20,627 nt of DNA from Oscillospiraceae bacterium (GTDB taxonomy: Bacteria > Bacillota > Clostridia > Oscillospirales > Oscillospiraceae), in the NCBI GenBank assembly GCA_904501855.1, contig CAJGCI010000020.1:1-20627 (forward strand), in the 5' to 3' direction. Numbering within the stretch: position 1 is the first letter of the stretch; the number at the start of each line of letters is the position of its first letter. Positions 7,402 to 15,246 of the stretch are shown in pieces. A model generated the notes under the pieces. It saw only the letters and a list, made by a program, of their open reading frames with translations, searched no databases and was not told the DNA's origin. A program made the translations under genes and the position numbers.

Positions 7402-7506
7402 TTGGGACCTCTAATAACTAAAATTGTACATATATTAACACTTTCGATTCGATTATAGCCTATTTTGGGCAAAAATCATGCACTTTTTTGAGATTTTTAT
7501 GATTTC

Positions 7507-7535
7507 TTGCAGAATAACTAATAATATTATATAAT
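7507..7535 (+). promoter_or_regulatory. Promoter of the radical SAM operon
   Basis: TTGCAG (7507-7512), an exact 17-nt spacer and a perfect TATAAT (7530-7535). The transcript would have a leader of about 65 nt before the ATG at 7607. Confidence 0.75.
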
Positions 7536-7540
7536 TAGTT
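7516..7540. promoter_or_regulatory. 25-bp palindrome over the -10, candidate operator
   Basis: Arms AACTAAT (7516-7522) and ATTAGTT (7534-7540) are perfect; the A/T centre is also symmetric except for one pair (7523/7533), giving a near-perfect 25-bp dyad. It covers the -10 and part of the spacer, where a bound dimeric repressor would block polymerase. The regulator is not identifiable. Confidence 0.5.
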
Positions 7541-7606
7541 AAATTTTTGGCGTTTTGTTATGCAATTTGTACATATGAATTTTAGCGGTATTTTTGAAAG
7601 AATCCT

Positions 7607-8509
7607 ATGATCTATTTATGCAGTGACTGCCCCCGTTTCTGCAATGCTCAGCGCAGCGATTCGGAAGGGTCCGGAATGTGCCGGTGCGGGTATAATCCGC
7701 GCATTGTCCGTGCAGCTCCCCACCACGGAGAAGAACCCTGTATCAGTGGTACGAAGGGGTCGGGAGCGGTCTTTTTCTCCGGTTGCAATCTGCGGTGTGT
7801 GTTCTGTCAGAACCACACCATCAGCCGCAGTCCGTCCGGAAGGATCATGTCGAAATCCGAGTTTACGGATATGCTGCACCGTCTGGAGGAAACCGGTGTT
7901 CACAACATTAATCTCGTGACTCCCACTCACCATATCCGGTTCATAGCCGATGCTCTGTCCTCTGCTTCCCTGTCCGTTCCCGTGGTATGGAATTCCTCCG
8001 GATATGAATCTGCAGAGCAGCTTCGGCAGCTGGAAGGACTTGTATCTGTCTATCTTCCTGATTTAAAATATATGGACAGAGACCTTGCCGCACGCTATTC
8101 CAGGGCTCCGGACTATCCTCAGGTGGCAGCGGAAGCGATTCGGGAGATGTTCCGTCAGACCGGACCCGTACAGCTGGACAGGGACGGGATCCTTACCGGA
8201 GGAGTTCTCATCCGGCATCTTGTCCTTCCCGGATCTGTGGATAACAGCAAGGCTGTCATCGACTGGGTCTCATCGGAGTTCTCCCCCTCCAGTGTTCTGT
8301 TCTCTCTGATGAGCCAGTACACACCGATGTCGGAGAACTTTACGGGAGAATTTAAAAAACTGAGCCGGCGCATCCGTCCGCAGGAAAACCGCCTGCTCAT
8401 CAATTACATGAAAGACTGTGGCATTACAAACGGATACTGTCAGGAAACCGCATCTTCCACCGTGGAGATGATCCCGGAATTTGACGGTACCGGAGTATCC
8501 GCCACCTGA
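7607..8509 (+). CDS. Radical SAM protein, COG1313 (PflX-like) family
   Basis: A 300-residue radical SAM protein resembling pyruvate formate-lyase activating enzymes but belonging to the uncharacterised COG1313 group. The radical SAM cluster motif CNLRCVFC (Cys60, Cys64, Cys67) follows the group-typical segment PHHGEEPCISGTKGSG. The N terminus carries a further cysteine set, Cys5, Cys8, Cys12, Cys25 and Cys27, which could hold a second metal or Fe-S site (inference). The substrate is unknown; activation of a glycyl radical enzyme is possible, but no such enzyme is encoded here. The ribosome site (GAAAGAA) is weak; the ATG at 7607 is kept because Cys5 starts a conserved-looking motif. It is co-transcribed with an FMN dehydrogenase gene 13 bp downstream. 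Confidence 0.88.
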   Translation: MIYLCSDCPRFCNAQRSDSEGSGMCRCGYNPRIVRAAPHHGEEPCISGTKGSGAVFFSGCNLRCVFCQNHTISRSPSGRIMSKSEFTDMLHRLEETGVHNINLVTPTHHIRFIADALSSASLSVPVVWNSSGYESAEQLRQLEGLVSVYLPDLKYMDRDLAARYSRAPDYPQVAAEAIREMFRQTGPVQLDRDGILTGGVLIRHLVLPGSVDNSKAVIDWVSSEFSPSSVLFSLMSQYTPMSENFTGEFKKLSRRIRPQENRLLINYMKDCGITNGYCQETASSTVEMIPEFDGTGVSAT

Positions 8510-8522
8510 TGGGAGGAAAATC

Positions 8523-9542
8523 ATGACATATTCAGAGATTCTGAAGGAAGCAAAAGACTGTATCGGCCCGTTCTGCAAGGCATGTCCTGTCTGCAACGGC
8601 CTTGCCTGCGGAAACACCTTGCCGGGACCCGGATGCAAGTTCCCTGGCAACACCGCCGCACGCAACTACAGCAAATGGCAGGAGATCCTGGTGAACATGG
8701 ACACGCTGGTGGAGAGTGCGCCCATCGACACCTCTTTCGAGGTCTTCGGAAAGACATTCAAGATGCCGGTGTTCATTGCACCTCTCGGCGGACTGAAGCT
8801 CCACTACGGTGAGAAACACACGGATCAGAGTTATAACAGCATCCTGATTCCCGCCGCAAAGGATTACGGCGTGTGTGCCATGGCCGGCGACGGCATGGAC
8901 GCGGATGTAATGGAAAGCGCCGCCCGTGATATGGCAGCCGTTGACGGGATTGGAATCCCCACCATCAAACCCTGGAACAAGGAATTCATATTTGAGAAGC
9001 TGGATTACCTGCGTAAGTATGAGCCTTTTGCCGTGGCCATGGATATTGACGGTGCCGGTCTTCCCTTCCTGAAAAAATACAACCCCAATGCAGGAAGCAA
9101 ATCCGTTGCAGAGCTGAAAGAGATCATTGAATACGCAGGCAAGCCCTTTATGGTAAAGGGCATCATGACTCCCGGCGGAGCAAAGAAAGCCGTGGAAGCC
9201 GGTGCATCTGCCATCGTGGTATCCAACCACGGCGGACGTGTTCAGGGCGACTGTCCCTCCACTGCGGAAGTCCTCCCCTCCATCGTGGATGCCGTAGGCG
9301 GAAAAGTCACTATCTTCGTTGACGGCGGTATCCGCAGCGGTGTGGATGTCTTCAAGGCCCTTGCACTGGGAGCAGACGCCGTTCTCATCGGCCGTCCCGT
9401 CATTCCCGCTATCTATGCGGAGGGTGCGGAAGGTCTTAAGATCTATCTGGACAAGATCCATGCGGAACTGGTGGATACGATGACCATGTGCGGAGCCCGC
9501 AAACTGTCGGACATCGATTCTTCCTTCGTGTTCCGTCCGTAA
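8523..9542 (+). CDS. FMN-dependent alpha-hydroxy-acid dehydrogenase with Cys-rich N terminus
   Basis: A 339-residue TIM-barrel flavoprotein of the lactate/glycolate oxidase family. The FMN and substrate site is clear in the C-terminal half: VKGIMTPGGAKKAVEAGA, SNHGGR (the catalytic His and substrate Arg of the family), FVDGGIRSG and ADAVLIGRP. The first 40 residues carry six cysteines, Cys13, 18, 21, 24, 29 and 38, absent from classical lactate or glycolate oxidases and suggestive of an Fe-S or metal site that could pass electrons onward instead of to oxygen (inference, fitting an anaerobe). The ATG at 8523 is chosen because GGAGG ends 6 nt before it; an in-frame ATG at 8481 lies inside the upstream gene. 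The substrate (2-hydroxy acid or isopentenyl-diphosphate-like) is not determined by sequence. A terminator follows. Confidence 0.85.
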   Translation: MTYSEILKEAKDCIGPFCKACPVCNGLACGNTLPGPGCKFPGNTAARNYSKWQEILVNMDTLVESAPIDTSFEVFGKTFKMPVFIAPLGGLKLHYGEKHTDQSYNSILIPAAKDYGVCAMAGDGMDADVMESAARDMAAVDGIGIPTIKPWNKEFIFEKLDYLRKYEPFAVAMDIDGAGLPFLKKYNPNAGSKSVAELKEIIEYAGKPFMVKGIMTPGGAKKAVEAGASAIVVSNHGGRVQGDCPSTAEVLPSIVDAVGGKVTIFVDGGIRSGVDVFKALALGADAVLIGRPVIPAIYAEGAEGLKIYLDKIHAELVDTMTMCGARKLSDIDSSFVFRP

Positions 9543-9559
9543 TTCCGATCAAATGATTC

Positions 9560-9596
9560 ATGCTGCCGGCAAAACCTGCCGGCAGCATCTGTTTTT
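9560..9596 (+). terminator. Terminator of the radical SAM / FMN dehydrogenase operon
   Basis: An 11-bp GC-rich perfect stem (ATGCTGCCGGC with GCCGGCAGCAT, 7-nt loop) followed by CTG and five Ts. Confidence 0.92.
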
Positions 9597-9618
9597 CTGT
9601 ACAGATTCCGTCTGATTA

Positions 9619-9627
9619 TGGTATATT
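9619..9627 (+). promoter_or_regulatory. Extended -10 promoter of the ABC-F gene
   Basis: TGG directly followed by TATATT (9622-9627) forms an extended -10. No good -35 is seen, which such promoters tolerate. It lies between the preceding terminator and the ABC-F start. Confidence 0.5.
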
Positions 9628-9658
9628 AAAGCACAACTACGTATACAGGGAGCATACA

Positions 9659-11272
9659 ATGATCACGATAGACGATTTAACCATGCAGTTTTCCGGTACC
9701 ACACTGTTCAGCCGTGTGGACCTGCAGTTCAATCCCGGCAACTGCTACGGGATCATCGGTGCCAACGGCGCCGGCAAATCCACGTTCATAAAGATTCTCT
9801 CCGGAGAGCTGGAGCCCACATCCGGGCATGTATACATCGACAGCAAGGCCCGTATGTCCGTTCTGAAACAGGATCAGGCTCTGTACAATGACTATACCGT
9901 CATGGACACTGTCATTATGGGAAACCAGCGCCTGTATGACTGCGGCAAGGAAAAGGATGCCATCTATGAGAAGGAAGACTTCTCCGATGAAGACGGCATG
10001 CGCGCCGCAGAGCTGGAAGAGGAATTCGCGGAGCTGGGCGGATATGAAGCGGAATCCGATGCCGGCAGACTGCTGCAGGGACTCGGAGTCACCACGGAAT
10101 ACTATGATACGCTGATGTCGGATATGGATCCCCGGCTCAAGGTTAAGATTCTTCTCGCGCAGGCTCTGTTCGGCAATCCGGACATCATCCTGCTGGACGA
10201 GCCTACCAACAACCTGGATCTTCCCAGCGTTGTGTGGCTGGAAAACTTCCTGATGGATTATGAGGGAACCGTTCTGGTCGTCAGCCATGACCGTTATTTC
10301 CTGAACAACATCTGCACCCATATCGTGGATATCGACTACGGCAAGATCAAGATGTATGTGGGCAACTATGATTTCTGGTATGAATCCAGCCAGCTCATAC
10401 AGAAACTGACGAAAGACCAGAACAAAAAGGCGGAACAGAAGATCCAGGAACTGCAGACCTTTATTGCAAGATTTGCTGCCAACCGCTCAAAGTCCCGTCA
10501 GGCGACGTCCCGCAGAAAACTGCTGGACAAGATCACCATTGAAGAACTGCCCGCATCCTCCCGTCGCTATCCCTGGGTCGGTTTCAAGGCCAACCGGGAG
10601 CCGGGCAAGGACCGTCTGTTCGTAACGGATGTCTCCAAGACCGTCAACGGTGTCAAGCTTCTGGATAACGTCAGCTTTACCGTGGGGAAAGAAGACAAGA
10701 TCGTCATCATCGGAAGAAATGAGCTTGCCGTGACGATGCTCTTCAAGATCCTTGCCGGTGAAGAGGAACCGGATACCGGTTCGGTAAAATGGGGAGCCTC
10801 CATCGAATATGCCTACTTCCCTTCCGATAATTCCTCCTACTTTGAAAACTGTGACTACAATCTCATCGACTGGATGCGGCAGTTCTCGGAAGACAAGAAA
10901 GAGAGTTATCTGCGCACTTTCCTCGGACGCATGCTGTTCTCCGGCGATGACGTATACAAGAACGTCCGGGTTCTGTCCGGAGGCGAAAAGGTGCGGTGTA
11001 TGATCTCCAAACTGATGCTCTCCGGCGGCAACTTCCTTCTGATGGATCAGCCGACAAACCACCTGGATCTGGAAAGCATCGCAGCCCTGAACAACGGCAT
11101 GTCCGCTTTCCCCTACAACATCGTCTTTTCCTGTCACGACCATCAGCTGGTCCAGACTGTTGCAAACCGTGTTATTGAGATCACGGAAGACGGAATCATC
11201 GATCGGAAATGCACCTATGATGAGTATGTGAATCTGTTCGATCTGGAGCATGCACTGGAATCCAGAGAATAA
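9659..11272 (+). CDS. ABC-F family ATPase with degenerate second site
   Basis: A 537-residue twin-ATPase protein of the ABC-F family (soluble, no membrane segments), which act on ribosomes as translation or resistance factors; closest in feel to the YbiT/YkpA group. Domain 1 has Walker A GANGAGKST (34-42) and Walker B with Glu181 (LLDEPTNNLD), but its signature is SDMDPR (154-159) instead of LSGGQ. A charged linker (about 240-310, Lys/Arg-rich) matches the tRNA-contacting linker of the family. Domain 2 has a good LSGGEK signature (439-444), but its Walker A reads GRNELAVTM (352-360), lacking the lysine, and its Walker B ends Asp463-Gln464 (MDQPTNHLD), lacking the catalytic glutamate. Start ATG 9659 follows GGGAG; an earlier ATG at 9560 lies in the terminator. 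No antibiotic-resistance role can be claimed. Confidence 0.92.
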   Translation: MITIDDLTMQFSGTTLFSRVDLQFNPGNCYGIIGANGAGKSTFIKILSGELEPTSGHVYIDSKARMSVLKQDQALYNDYTVMDTVIMGNQRLYDCGKEKDAIYEKEDFSDEDGMRAAELEEEFAELGGYEAESDAGRLLQGLGVTTEYYDTLMSDMDPRLKVKILLAQALFGNPDIILLDEPTNNLDLPSVVWLENFLMDYEGTVLVVSHDRYFLNNICTHIVDIDYGKIKMYVGNYDFWYESSQLIQKLTKDQNKKAEQKIQELQTFIARFAANRSKSRQATSRRKLLDKITIEELPASSRRYPWVGFKANREPGKDRLFVTDVSKTVNGVKLLDNVSFTVGKEDKIVIIGRNELAVTMLFKILAGEEEPDTGSVKWGASIEYAYFPSDNSSYFENCDYNLIDWMRQFSEDKKESYLRTFLGRMLFSGDDVYKNVRVLSGGEKVRCMISKLMLSGGNFLLMDQPTNHLDLESIAALNNGMSAFPYNIVFSCHDHQLVQTVANRVIEITEDGIIDRKCTYDEYVNLFDLEHALESRE

Positions 11273-11281
11273 TTCGACAAC

Positions 11282-11335
11282 AAAAAAAGCAGGGGCTGCT
11301 GAATCAGTTGCGTTCAGTAGCTCCTGCCGTTTTTT
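11282..11335. terminator. Bidirectional terminator between convergent operons
   Basis: A 15-bp stem with two G-T pairs (11289-11303 with 11313-11327) and a 9-nt loop, with seven As before it and six Ts after it. It serves the ABC-F gene rightward and the lipoprotein gene leftward. Confidence 0.9.
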
Positions 11336-11344
11336 ATTCGATTG

Positions 11345-12499
11345 TTAACCGGTGTATCCCACATCCAGATAACTGACCACGGGATTCTTCCGTGTCGCCA
11401 GAGACTCGTTCATCATGGCGATCAGCGGATTGCGCGGAGTTTTTGCGTTGACGAAAGGAGTGCAGATCCCCATATCATCTGCCAGAATATCATTGGCGCT
11501 TTCCTCTTCCGCGACCCAGCTGATAAAGTCCAGTGCCGCCTTCTGATCCTCTTCGGAAGCGTTCTTGTTTACGCACCAGAAACGGATCGCGTTGGTACAG
11601 AGCCCCTGGTTCTCTTCATCGCCGGTACCGCAATACAGAGGAATGAAACCTACATTCTCATATCCGATGGCATTTTCCATCTCGGCAGAATAGTCACTGA
11701 CCTCTGCCGGACAGAACACCGTGCGTCCCTGTATGAAGGAACTCAGATCATTATATGAGGAGAGGCCGGGGCCGTTGGCCGAAATCACATCGATCAGCCC
11801 CTGCATCTTTGCGGGAACCTCTTCCAGAAACTGCGGATCGGCATAACCGGAAGACTCCAGCGTCGGAAACGCACATGCGTTGTAGAGATTGGAACAGAAT
11901 TCCGCGGACTCCACCGCAGAGAACGCACTGGAAACACCAAGCTCCACTGCCCGGGCCTGGATGTCCGCAGCAGCTGCAGAAAGAGATGCCAGATCCTTCA
12001 GATCAGAGAAATGATATCCTGCTTTCTCCAGCAGCACGCGGTTTACAAGAATTCCGTAGGAATCGATGGAATAACCTACAGCGCCGTAATTACCGGTGGC
12101 ATCCCAGATGAAATCCTTCGACAGGGAAAATGCGTTTGTGATCACCTGATTGAGCACTTTCTGTCCGGTGATGTTCTTGCAGATCGGCTGCACCTGGCGG
12201 AATTCCGCAGCGCTGTGCACATCAAACAGCACCGGTGCAGACCCCGTGTTCAGGGCATAGTTCAGATCTGTCATATAGTTATCCGGACTGGAAGAGATGA
12301 TCTCAACTGGCACACCGCGATCTGCGGTGTATGCTTCCGCAATGCGCTGCCATGCCTCCTGCAGAGCAGGATCTGAATTCATATAACGGACGGTTCCCGT
12401 CAGCACCTCCTCGGTGCTGGTCTCTTCATCACTGTGGCCGCAGGCCGCCAGTGCGAAGATCAGTGAGAACGAAAGCAGTAATGGAAGAAGTCTTTTCAT
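11345..12499 (-). CDS. Extracellular solute-binding lipoprotein
   Basis: A 384-residue lipoprotein resembling group-1 (sugar-type) ABC substrate-binding proteins. The N terminus MKRLLPLLLSFSLIFALAAC is a lipoprotein signal peptide with lipobox LAAC and lipidated Cys20, followed by a short Glu/Ser/Thr-rich tether; the protein should sit on the outer face of the membrane. The body, including VRYMNSDPALQEAWQRIAEAY near the start and KAALDFISWVAEEE late on, has the pattern of family 1 binding proteins. The start at 12499 is set by the signal peptide and GGGAG 8 nt upstream; longer in-frame extensions run into mgtE. No permease or ATPase gene lies beside it, so the ligand and transporter partner are unknown. 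It is the last gene of ahcY-mgtE-lipoprotein, 20 bp after mgtE. Confidence 0.85.
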   Translation of the reverse strand: MKRLLPLLLSFSLIFALAACGHSDEETSTEEVLTGTVRYMNSDPALQEAWQRIAEAYTADRGVPVEIISSSPDNYMTDLNYALNTGSAPVLFDVHSAAEFRQVQPICKNITGQKVLNQVITNAFSLSKDFIWDATGNYGAVGYSIDSYGILVNRVLLEKAGYHFSDLKDLASLSAAAADIQARAVELGVSSAFSAVESAEFCSNLYNACAFPTLESSGYADPQFLEEVPAKMQGLIDVISANGPGLSSYNDLSSFIQGRTVFCPAEVSDYSAEMENAIGYENVGFIPLYCGTGDEENQGLCTNAIRFWCVNKNASEEDQKAALDFISWVAEEESANDILADDMGICTPFVNAKTPRNPLIAMMNESLATRKNPVVSYLDVGYTG

Positions 12500-12519
12500 T
12501 TCACATACTCCCAATGACA

Positions 12520-13935
12520 CTATAAGTGTAGCAGGATACGGGCGATGAAGAAATAGATCATCAGTGAGACCGTATCCGTAATGGTGGAGATCAGCGGATT
12601 TGCCATAACGGCAGGGTCGACGCCGATCTTTTCTGCAAGGATCGGCAGAAGGCTGCCGACCACTTTCGCAAACATAACGATAAAGATGATGGATATGCTG
12701 ACCGTGGCTGCCACGATCAGAGTCACGGATGTGTTGCTCAGAAGCATCCGATCCACCAGATTCATCTTGATGAAATTCACCGCCGCCAGAGAGACACCGG
12801 CCATCAGCGACACCCGCCATTCTTTCCACAGAACGGCAAATGCATCTTTCGGCTCCACATCACCAAGTGAAATACTACGGATTACCGCAGTAGAGGCCTG
12901 TGCTCCGGAGTTGCCGCCGGTTCCCATCAGCATGGGGATGAAACTGATCAGCACAGCCTGTGCCGCCAGCGAGTCCTCATAGCCGGTGATGATCATGCTG
13001 GTAAATGTCGCCGAGATCATCAGGAACATCAGCCAGGGAATACGGTTCCGCCAGATCTCCCAGACCGGGGTTTTGGAATAGGGCTTATCCGATGGCGTCA
13101 TAGCCGCCATTTTTTCGAAGTCCTCCGTGGCCTCTTCTTCCATAACGTCGATGACGTCGTCAACGGTGATGATGCCAACCAGGCGCCGTTCCCGGTCCAC
13201 GACAGGAATTGCAAGAAGGTCATAGTCCGAGATCTTTTCCGAAACCTCTTCCTGGTCATCCGTGGTGTTGGCATAGATCACATTGGTATCCATGATCTCC
13301 TCAATGATCATGTCATCATCATGAAGCAGAAGATCCTTGACGGTGACGATGCCTTCCAGCTTTCGGTCCGAGGTCGTGACGAAGCAGATGTAGATGGTCT
13401 CCTTATCCTCGCCGATCTTACGGATCCTGGCGATGGATTCCCGGACATTCATGTACTTCTTCAAATCCACGAACTCAGCCGTCATGATGCTGCCGGCGGA
13501 GTTTTCCGGATAGTTGAGGTACTGGTTGATCAGCCGGCGGTGATCCGGTTTTGCCGCACGCATGACACGCTTGACCACGTTGGCCGGCAGTTCCTCCATC
13601 ATGTCCACCACATCGTCCATGTACAGCTCATCCATAATGACGGACAGCTCGGAGTCGGTGATGGAGTTGATGATGGTCTCCTGATCGTCAACATCAAAGT
13701 TGGCAAATACATCCGCCGCCATCTCCTTGGACAGCATACGGAACACCATAGGTCGGCGCTTTTCATCGATTTCCGACAAAAACTCTGCCACGTCGAACTC
13801 ATTCATGTCTTCCAGAATCAGCTGAAGCGAACGCATCTGCCGGTTTTCCAGCAGTTTGTTCAGGATCTGGAATTTCTGATCTCTTTCTGCATCATAGTCC
13901 ACTTCCTGGACAACAGCAGTCCTGATCTCATCCAT
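12520..13935 (-). CDS. mgtE: Mg2+ transporter MgtE
   Basis: A Mg2+ channel of the inner membrane gated by cytoplasmic Mg2+. The 471 residues show the full architecture: acidic helical N domain (about 20-140), two CBS domains (about 145-205 and 210-270), a plug-helix region, and five membrane segments from about 300 to the end. The pore signature MGTGGNSGAQAS (337-348) is intact, as is Asp454 in NPLISTITDTVSLMIYF, equivalent to the selectivity aspartate of Thermus MgtE. AAAGGGAGGTG is a very strong ribosome site. It lies 39 bp after ahcY; there is no room for an M-box riboswitch, so Mg2+ control of expression is not visible and control is probably by gating. Confidence 0.96.
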   Translation of the reverse strand: MDEIRTAVVQEVDYDAERDQKFQILNKLLENRQMRSLQLILEDMNEFDVAEFLSEIDEKRRPMVFRMLSKEMAADVFANFDVDDQETIINSITDSELSVIMDELYMDDVVDMMEELPANVVKRVMRAAKPDHRRLINQYLNYPENSAGSIMTAEFVDLKKYMNVRESIARIRKIGEDKETIYICFVTTSDRKLEGIVTVKDLLLHDDDMIIEEIMDTNVIYANTTDDQEEVSEKISDYDLLAIPVVDRERRLVGIITVDDVIDVMEEEATEDFEKMAAMTPSDKPYSKTPVWEIWRNRIPWLMFLMISATFTSMIITGYEDSLAAQAVLISFIPMLMGTGGNSGAQASTAVIRSISLGDVEPKDAFAVLWKEWRVSLMAGVSLAAVNFIKMNLVDRMLLSNTSVTLIVAATVSISIIFIVMFAKVVGSLLPILAEKIGVDPAVMANPLISTITDTVSLMIYFFIARILLHL

Positions 13936-13974
13936 GAAAAGTCACCTCCCTTTGTATTGCTGATTGAAAACGGA

Positions 13975-15210
13975 TTATTTTCCGATGTATTTCGCCTGAT
14001 AATCCGACAGGCTGTCGATTTCAACATTCATGGACGCAAGCTTCATGCGGGCTACCCGTTCATCCGTCTCCTTCGGGACCGAAATAAGGCCTTTCAGTCC
14101 TTCGTTACGGTGTCTGACCAGATACTCTGCAGACAGTGCCTGAATGGCAAAGCTCATGTCCATGATCTCGGCAGGATGTCCGTCTCCCGCCGCGATATTG
14201 ACCAGTCTTCCTTCCGCTATGACATACAGCGTCTTGCCGGAAGGCATCACATAAGCGTTGATGTTGTGCCGGGCTTCATAGCAGTCCTCCGCCATTTCCC
14301 GAAGTCCCACCATATCCACTTCCACGTCAAAGTGGCCGGCATTGGTCAGGATGGCGCCGTCTTTCATCAGCGGAAAATGCTCTCTGCGGATGATACCTGC
14401 ACAGCCCGTTACCGTCACGAACACATCTCCCATTGCCGCCGCCTGTTCCATGGGCATGACTTCATATCCGTCCATGACCGCTTCCAGCGCCCGGACGGGA
14501 TCCGTTTCCGTCACGATCACTTTCGCACCCAGCCCTTTGGCGCGCAGGGAAACTCCCTTTCCGCACCAGCCATAGCCGGAGACCACGACGCTCTTTCCGG
14601 CAACGATCAGATTGGTCGTCCGGTTGATACCGTCCCATACGGACTGTCCGGTACCATAACGGTTATCGAACAGGTGCTTGCAGTCCGCATCATTGACCAG
14701 GATCATGGGGAATTCCAGCGTACCGGTCTTATCCATCATACGGAGGCGATGGACGCCGGTGGTGGTCTCTTCACATCCGCCGATGATTTCTGGAATCAGA
14801 TCCCGGAATTCCGTATGGATCAAATGAACAAGGTCTCCGCCGTCATCGATGATGATGTTGGGACCTGGTTTCAGGACTTCTCGCAGACAGTCCTCATATT
14901 CCTGATCCGTGCAGCCGTGGATGGCAAAGGTGTTCATTCCTCCCGCCGCCAGCGCAGCGGCGACATCGTCCTGTGTGGACAAGGGATTGGAACCGGTGAC
15001 ATACATCTCTGCTCCGCCCTTCTCCATCGTACGGCAGAGATAGGCGGTTTTTGCCTCCAGATGAACGGATAATGCGATCTTCAGACCGGCAAATGGTTTT
15101 TCTTTTTCAAACACTTCCGAGATGCTGCGGAGTACCGGCATATGGTTCTCCACCCACTTGATTTTCATCTCACCGGAAGGTGCCAGATTCAGATCTTTTA
15201 CAATGCTCAT
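13975..15210 (-). CDS. ahcY: S-adenosylhomocysteine hydrolase (short form)
   Basis: Splits S-adenosylhomocysteine to adenosine and homocysteine with tightly bound NAD, clearing the product of methyltransferases. At 411 residues it is the short archaeal/Thermotoga-type form; the C terminus ends QAKYIGK, not the usual PDHYRY. Seen: His50 in SVHLEAKTA, Asp123, Glu148 in EETTTGVHRL, Lys178 and Asp182 in NDADCKHLFDNRYG, the NAD loop GYGWCGKG (212-219), and His293 in NAGHFDVEV, all matching catalytic positions of known AhcY. A cysteine usual after NRYG/NLYG is Thr here. Some short-form relatives in methanogens hydrolyse S-inosylhomocysteine, so that activity is an alternative. It has its own promoter and leads ahcY-mgtE-lipoprotein. 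Confidence 0.93.
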   Translation of the reverse strand: MSIVKDLNLAPSGEMKIKWVENHMPVLRSISEVFEKEKPFAGLKIALSVHLEAKTAYLCRTMEKGGAEMYVTGSNPLSTQDDVAAALAAGGMNTFAIHGCTDQEYEDCLREVLKPGPNIIIDDGGDLVHLIHTEFRDLIPEIIGGCEETTTGVHRLRMMDKTGTLEFPMILVNDADCKHLFDNRYGTGQSVWDGINRTTNLIVAGKSVVVSGYGWCGKGVSLRAKGLGAKVIVTETDPVRALEAVMDGYEVMPMEQAAAMGDVFVTVTGCAGIIRREHFPLMKDGAILTNAGHFDVEVDMVGLREMAEDCYEARHNINAYVMPSGKTLYVIAEGRLVNIAAGDGHPAEIMDMSFAIQALSAEYLVRHRNEGLKGLISVPKETDERVARMKLASMNVEIDSLSDYQAKYIGK

Positions 15211-15246
15211 TGATTCTCTCCAGATGCCATATTTTTCCGTGATGTC

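Larger units (their letters stand above)
7402..7606. promoter_or_regulatory. AT-rich divergent control region, trmL operon / radical SAM operon
   Basis: A 205-bp gene-free stretch between divergent start codons. Leftward, a TATAAT (complement of 7452-7457) sits about 50 nt from trmL but lacks a clear -35. Rightward, a strong promoter and palindrome are listed separately. TTGTACATAT occurs at both 7424-7433 and 7567-7576, and AATAACTAA at 7413-7421 and 7513-7521. These short repeats may be chance in such AT-rich sequence. No small gene or RNA was recognised. Confidence 0.6.

Noticed and set aside
7402..7606. Small gene or RNA in the divergent intergenic region
   Set aside because: The sequence is very A/T-rich, frames are short and no ribosome site or stable structured RNA is evident beyond the promoter and palindrome.
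12500..12829. N-terminal extension of the lipoprotein gene into mgtE
   Set aside because: The in-frame extension lacks a ribosome site and would bury the signal peptide and lipobox; the start at 12499 explains both.
13936..13974. M-box Mg2+ riboswitch before mgtE
   Set aside because: Only 39 bp separate ahcY and mgtE, far too little for an M-box.
13321..15072. 583-codon open frame opposite mgtE and ahcY
   Set aside because: It spans two real genes and the 39-bp gap between them in antisense; no known motif.
15211..15246. S-adenosylhomocysteine riboswitch before ahcY
   Set aside because: The predicted leader is only about 30 nt and shows no pseudoknot-like pairing.
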